Source of the DNA: Kocuria sp. TGY1127_2
GTDB lineage: Bacteria; Actinomycetota; Actinomycetes; Actinomycetales; Micrococcaceae
DNA length: 64,000 nt
Direction of reading: 5' to 3'
NCBI RefSeq assembly: GCF_013394385.1
Contig: NZ_AP022834.1
Span: 2,728,001-2,792,000 of the forward strand
Shown here: in pieces, positions 60,757 to 64,000 of the stretch
Position numbering within the stretch: the first letter of the stretch is position 1
Layout of the letters: each line of letters opens with the position of its first letter
Position numbers and translations under genes: made by a program
Notes under the pieces: model-generated
Told to the model about the DNA's origin: nothing
Seen by the model: only the letters and a program-made list of their open reading frames with translations
The model's database searches: none

Positions 60757-61866
60757 TTAGACTTGGTGCCCCAGTTTGAACCCCTTGGACGCCTGCCCAC
60801 GGTAGGTGCCTTGTTCGTCGTCGGACCGCGTGTAGGAGAATCCGTCCGCGCCGATCGTCACGTCCATCTCCGACTTGTCGTCACGCTCACGGACTTCTTG
60901 CGGATTGCCGTCGAGGTCCAGAACCAAGGACGCCTCGGTGTACCACGAGGGCACAACGGGATTGCCCCACCAGTCACGTCGCTGGTTGTCGTGGACGTCC
61001 CAGTGGACCACGGGGTTGTCCGGGTCGCCGGTGTAGTAATCCTGGGTGTAGATCTCGATGCGGTGGTCATCCGGGTCAAGGATGTAGAGATAGAACGCAT
61101 TCGACACGCCGTGGCGCCCTGGACCGCGCTCGATCCGGTCCGAAAGACGGAGGGCGCCCATCTTGTCGCAGATGTAGAGAATGTTGTGCTTCTCGTGGGT
61201 TGCGAAGGCCACGTGGTGCATCCGGGGACCGTTTCCGCCGGTCATGGCAGTGTCATGCACAGTCGCTTTGCGACGCATCCACGCGGCGTATTCGGTGCCT
61301 TCCGAATCCGAAATGTCCTCGGTGATCCTGAATCCCAAGCCTTCCATGTACCGGCATGCCCGCGGAACATCCGGCGTGACCTGGTTGAAGTGATCAAGCC
61401 GCACCAGCGCACCGGCCCCGTACAGGTCGTAACGCCATGCGAGACGCTCCACGTGCTCGACTTCGTAAAAGAATTCGTACGGAAATCCGAGCGGATCCTC
61501 CACGCGGACCGCGTCACCAATGCCTTTGACGAAGCCGTCGCGACGTCGCTCGGTACGGCAGCCCATTTCCTTGAAGTAGGCCTCGGCTTTGTCCACGTCC
61601 TCCGGCGTGCGCACACGGTAGGAGAAGGCGCGGACCGCGGCCACCGGACCCTGACGGATAATCAGATTGTGGTGGATGAACTCCTCCATGGACCGGAGGT
61701 AGATCACCTCGTCGTCTTCTTCCGTCACGACAAGGCCCAAGAGGTCTACGTAGAATTCGCGGGACTTCTTCAGATCGGTCACGATCAGTTCCATGTACGC
61801 GCAACGAAGGATGTCCGGCGCAGGGACCGAGGGGGTGGGAATCGGGTTATCGACTGTTTCTGTCAT
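60757..61866 (-). CDS. hpaD: Homoprotocatechuate (3,4-dihydroxyphenylacetate) 2,3-dioxygenase
   Basis: A 369-residue type I extradiol dioxygenase that cleaves homoprotocatechuate to 5-carboxymethyl-2-hydroxymuconate semialdehyde. From memory it follows the Brevibacterium fuscum enzyme very closely: PTPSVPAPDI near the N-terminus, LVRLDHFNQVTPDVPRA (first metal His, near 159), NGPRMHHVAFATHEKHN (second metal His, near 218), GPGRHGVSNAFYLYILDPDDHRIEIYTQDYYTGDPDNP (metal Glu near 271). The ATG at 61866 has AAGGA upstream; the frame runs 25 codons further without a ribosome site. The C-terminus is slightly extended compared with B. fuscum. Confidence 0.94.
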   Translation of the reverse strand: MTETVDNPIPTPSVPAPDILRCAYMELIVTDLKKSREFYVDLLGLVVTEEDDEVIYLRSMEEFIHHNLIIRQGPVAAVRAFSYRVRTPEDVDKAEAYFKEMGCRTERRRDGFVKGIGDAVRVEDPLGFPYEFFYEVEHVERLAWRYDLYGAGALVRLDHFNQVTPDVPRACRYMEGLGFRITEDISDSEGTEYAAWMRRKATVHDTAMTGGNGPRMHHVAFATHEKHNILYICDKMGALRLSDRIERGPGRHGVSNAFYLYILDPDDHRIEIYTQDYYTGDPDNPVVHWDVHDNQRRDWWGNPVVPSWYTEASLVLDLDGNPQEVRERDDKSEMDVTIGADGFSYTRSDDEQGTYRGQASKGFKLGHQV

Positions 61867-61959
61867 CTCAAGCGTCCTTGCTCTATCGATGGGTTGGTTG
61901 GGAGGCCGGGCGCACGTGCCAGGCCATTCGGGCGGCCGCAAGATCTGCGGCCGAAAAGG

Positions 61960-63474
61960 TCACTCGGCTTTGCCGAAGACCGGGTTGTGCACTTCACCGA
62001 GGTTGATGTGAACGGCCTGCTGGTCGGTGTAGAAATCGATCGAACGGTAACCACCTTCGTGCCCAAGACCGGAAGCCTTGACACCCCCGAACGGCGTGCG
62101 AAGGTCACGCACGTTGTTGGAGTTGAGCCACACCATCCCGGCGTCGACGGCCTGAGAGAAGTTGTGTGCCCGTTTGAGGTCGTTGGTCCAGATGTATGCG
62201 GCGAGCCCGTACTTGGTGTTGTTGGCCAGCTCCAGAGCCTCTTCCTCGGTATCGAAGGGGGTGATCGCGACGACCGGGCCGAAGATCTCTTCCTGGAAAA
62301 TCCGCGCGTCCGAGGGGACATCCACAAATACCGTGGGAGCCACGAAGTTTCCTTCCTCGAAGCCTTCGGGACGGCCCCCGCCGGCGACCAAGCGACCCTC
62401 GGACTTGCCGAGTTCCACGTAGCTCATGACCTTTTCGAAATGCTCCGGGTGTACGAGCGCACCGACCTCGGTCGTGGATTCGGAGGGCAGGCCGACCTTG
62501 ACCCGCTTGGCCTGTGCGGCGTAGCGCTCGACGAATTCGTCATAGACACCGCGCTGCACGAGAATACGAGAACCGGCGGTGCACCGCTCGCCGTTCAAGG
62601 AAAAGACGCCGAAGACGGTCGCGTTGATCGCGGCTTCCAGATCGGCGTCGTCGAAGACGACCGCGGGCGACTTGCCACCCAGTTCCATCGACAACCCCTT
62701 GAGATACGGTGCAGCGTTGGAGAAGATCAACTGGCCGGTCTTGGACTCGCCCGTGAAAGAGATCAGGGGGACGTCCGGGTGCTTGACGAGGGCATCGCCC
62801 GCATCTTCGCCGAAGCCATTGACCAGGTTGAAGACGCCCTCAGGAAGACCGGCTTCCTCGAAGATTCCGGCCCACAACGAGGCCGAGAGCGGGGTGAACT
62901 CCGCCGGCTTGAGGACCACGGTGTTGCCCGTCGCGATCGCGGGGGCGAGCTTCCAGGATTCCAGCATGAACGGCGTGTTCCACGGCGTGATCAGGCCCGC
63001 GACACCGATGGGCTTGCGATTGACGTAATTGGCCTGGCGTCCCGGGACCTTGAAGGCGTCGTCGTGCTGGGCAACGATCAGGTCCGCGAAGAAACGGAAA
63101 TTCTCCGCGGCGCGCCGCCCTTGGCTCAAGGCCTGTGTGATCGGGAGGCCCGTGTCGTAGCACTCCATCTCTGCCAGCTGGTCGCCGCGTTCCTCCACGA
63201 TATCCGCGATCTTGTTCAGAATTCGCGCACGTTCCCGAGGGAGCATCTTGGGCCAGGGGCCTTCGTCGAACGCCTTCTTCGCCGCGGCGACGGCGTCGTC
63301 GATATCGGCCTTCTTGCCCGCGGCTGCCGTGATGTACGGCTTGTTCGTGACGGGATTGATCACGTCGAAGGTCTCGCCGTCCTTGGAATCAACCGATGTC
63401 CCGCCGATGTAGTGGCGGATGGTCTCCGGAAGACCCTTCGGCTGGGCAGTGGATGTGGTGTTTTCGGTTGTCAT
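61960..63474 (-). CDS. hpaE: 5-carboxymethyl-2-hydroxymuconate semialdehyde dehydrogenase HpaE
   Basis: A 504-residue NAD-dependent aldehyde dehydrogenase that oxidises the ring-cleavage product of HpaD. Visible motifs are LITPWNTPFMLESWKLAPAIATGNTVVLKPAEFTP, FTGESKTGQLIFSNAAPYLKGLSMELGGKSPAVVFDDAD with the general-base Glu, and FSLNGERCTAGSRIL with the catalytic Cys. The C-terminal DLRTPFGGVKASGLGHEGGYRSIDFYTDQQAVHINLG is typical of HpaE. It is upstream of hpaD in the same direction (93 bp). The isomerase/decarboxylase HpaG/HpaF and the monooxygenase are not in the window. Confidence 0.92.
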   Translation of the reverse strand: MTTENTTSTAQPKGLPETIRHYIGGTSVDSKDGETFDVINPVTNKPYITAAAGKKADIDDAVAAAKKAFDEGPWPKMLPRERARILNKIADIVEERGDQLAEMECYDTGLPITQALSQGRRAAENFRFFADLIVAQHDDAFKVPGRQANYVNRKPIGVAGLITPWNTPFMLESWKLAPAIATGNTVVLKPAEFTPLSASLWAGIFEEAGLPEGVFNLVNGFGEDAGDALVKHPDVPLISFTGESKTGQLIFSNAAPYLKGLSMELGGKSPAVVFDDADLEAAINATVFGVFSLNGERCTAGSRILVQRGVYDEFVERYAAQAKRVKVGLPSESTTEVGALVHPEHFEKVMSYVELGKSEGRLVAGGGRPEGFEEGNFVAPTVFVDVPSDARIFQEEIFGPVVAITPFDTEEEALELANNTKYGLAAYIWTNDLKRAHNFSQAVDAGMVWLNSNNVRDLRTPFGGVKASGLGHEGGYRSIDFYTDQQAVHINLGEVHNPVFGKAE

Positions 63475-63488
63475 AATGCTCCCTTCGA

Positions 63489-64000
63489 TCAGGAATTCGT
63501 GGTGAAGTCTTCAGAATCTGCGGTCGATTGCTTGTTCTTCAGGTAGCTCGTCAGGGTGTTCTGACGGTGTCCGCGTGCCGCCCGCTCGATCTCCACACCG
63601 CTCGCCCCGTTCTCGATGAGTTCGAGCACGTGAGCATGTTCTTCGACGGATTCGCGAGCACGCCCGGGGACGAAGGAGAAGGTCGAATCTCGCAAGTGAC
63701 CCAGTCGCTCCCATTCGGCACTGACCAATTCGGTGAGTCGCTCATTGGGGCACCGAGCGAAGAGAACCTGGTGGAACTCGTGGTTGGTCTGAGTGAATGC
63801 ATGAGGATCGAAGTCGTCCAAGGAAGCCGCGAGGCGGTCATTGAGTTCGCGTGCTCGGCGAAGGTCCTCCGTGCCGAGGTTCGGTGCGGCGAGCGCGGTT
63901 GCCGCACCTTCCAGAATTCCCAGGGTCTCCATCGACGAGCGGTACCGGGATTCATCGACCATGGCCACCTGGGCGCCGACATTCCGCTGGAAAGTTACCA
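63489..64000 (-). CDS. GntR-family (FadR/FCD) regulator, truncated by the window edge
   Basis: The frame is open to the end of the window, giving the last about 170 residues of a FadR-type GntR regulator: the helical FCD ligand-binding domain, with TNHEFHQVLFARCPNERLTELV (metal-binding His positions) and ARESVEEHAHVLELIENGASGVEIERAARGHRQNTL. The N-terminal winged HTH lies beyond base 64000, so the GTG at 63968 is not its start. It is 14 bp upstream of hpaE in the same direction and probably regulates the hpa genes. Confidence 0.85.
   Translation of the reverse strand, partial: VTFQRNVGAQVAMVDESRYRSSMETLGILEGAATALAAPNLGTEDLRRARELNDRLAASLDDFDPHAFTQTNHEFHQVLFARCPNERLTELVSAEWERLGHLRDSTFSFVPGRARESVEEHAHVLELIENGASGVEIERAARGHRQNTLTSYLKNKQSTADSEDFTTNS

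Noticed and set aside
60763-63546. A 927-codon open frame on the plus strand opposite hpaD and hpaE
   Set aside because: It is antisense to two genes with clear catalytic motifs, has no domain, and is explained by codon bias in high-GC DNA.
1-64000. tRNA, rRNA and riboswitch genes
   Set aside because: I looked for tRNA-like cloverleaf patterns with TTCGA loops and known riboswitch cores and saw none that I could defend by eye; a covariance-model scan would settle it.

Overview
The window is high-GC DNA from an actinobacterium, most likely a member of the Micrococcales (Micrococcaceae or Brevibacteriaceae type). Signs of this are the LysX-type fusion of lysylphosphatidylglycerol synthase with lysyl-tRNA synthetase, a Kocuria-like putrescine oxidase, a homoprotocatechuate dioxygenase that closely follows the Brevibacterium fuscum enzyme as I remember it, and LGFP cell-wall repeats. 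No rRNA or tRNA gene was recognised. Most of the window is accessory catabolism, plus one CRISPR-Cas locus and one integrated mobile element.

Layout. 0-7.6 kb: a MarR regulator, the NhaA antiporter, and an envelope operon (exported esterase, LysX fusion, GAP/Sap membrane protein). 8.0-18.1 kb: a type I-G (former I-U) CRISPR-Cas locus in the order csb1-csb2-cas3-csb3-cas4/cas1-cas2, followed by a 16-repeat array. Interference genes and cas2 are intact, but the cas4-cas1 fusion has a frameshift and an in-frame stop, so the system looks able to interfere but probably not to acquire spacers. 18.4-25.3 kb: GntP and AGCS transporters, an LGFP-repeat/SGNH-hydrolase fusion, an ArsD-like protein with a Cys-rich tail, and an unknown membrane protein.

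25.4-39.1 kb: a polyamine utilisation island. Agmatine deiminase, an amidase and an APC permease form one unit. Putrescine oxidase, a universal stress protein, succinate-semialdehyde dehydrogenase, gamma-aminobutyraldehyde dehydrogenase, GABA transaminase and a GABA permease form a second. Together they could convert agmatine to succinate. A TetR gene lies between them, and similar inverted repeats (AACGAA-N5-TTCGTT core) lie upstream of both units, suggesting one regulon.

39.3-46.3 kb: a MarR regulator divergent from six genes (SDR, amidohydrolase, acyl-CoA dehydrogenase, acyl-CoA ligase, MaoC hydratase, MHS transporter), a CoA-dependent route for an unidentified carboxylic acid. 46.4-56.5 kb: an LLM-class flavin oxidoreductase gene split by a roughly 9.1-kb element. 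The element has a large serine recombinase, Rep, Mob proteins and a mercury-resistance module (MerR, MerA, a small CC-rich membrane protein). Joining the ends at a shared 7-bp core restores the host reading frame exactly. 56.7-64 kb: a secreted subtilase with a Pro/Lys repeat tail, a decayed AbiEii-like toxin remnant, and hpaE-hpaD-hpaH-hpaI of 4-hydroxyphenylacetate/homoprotocatechuate meta-cleavage, with a GntR regulator running off the window edge. HpaI releases succinic semialdehyde, which GabD of the polyamine island could oxidise.
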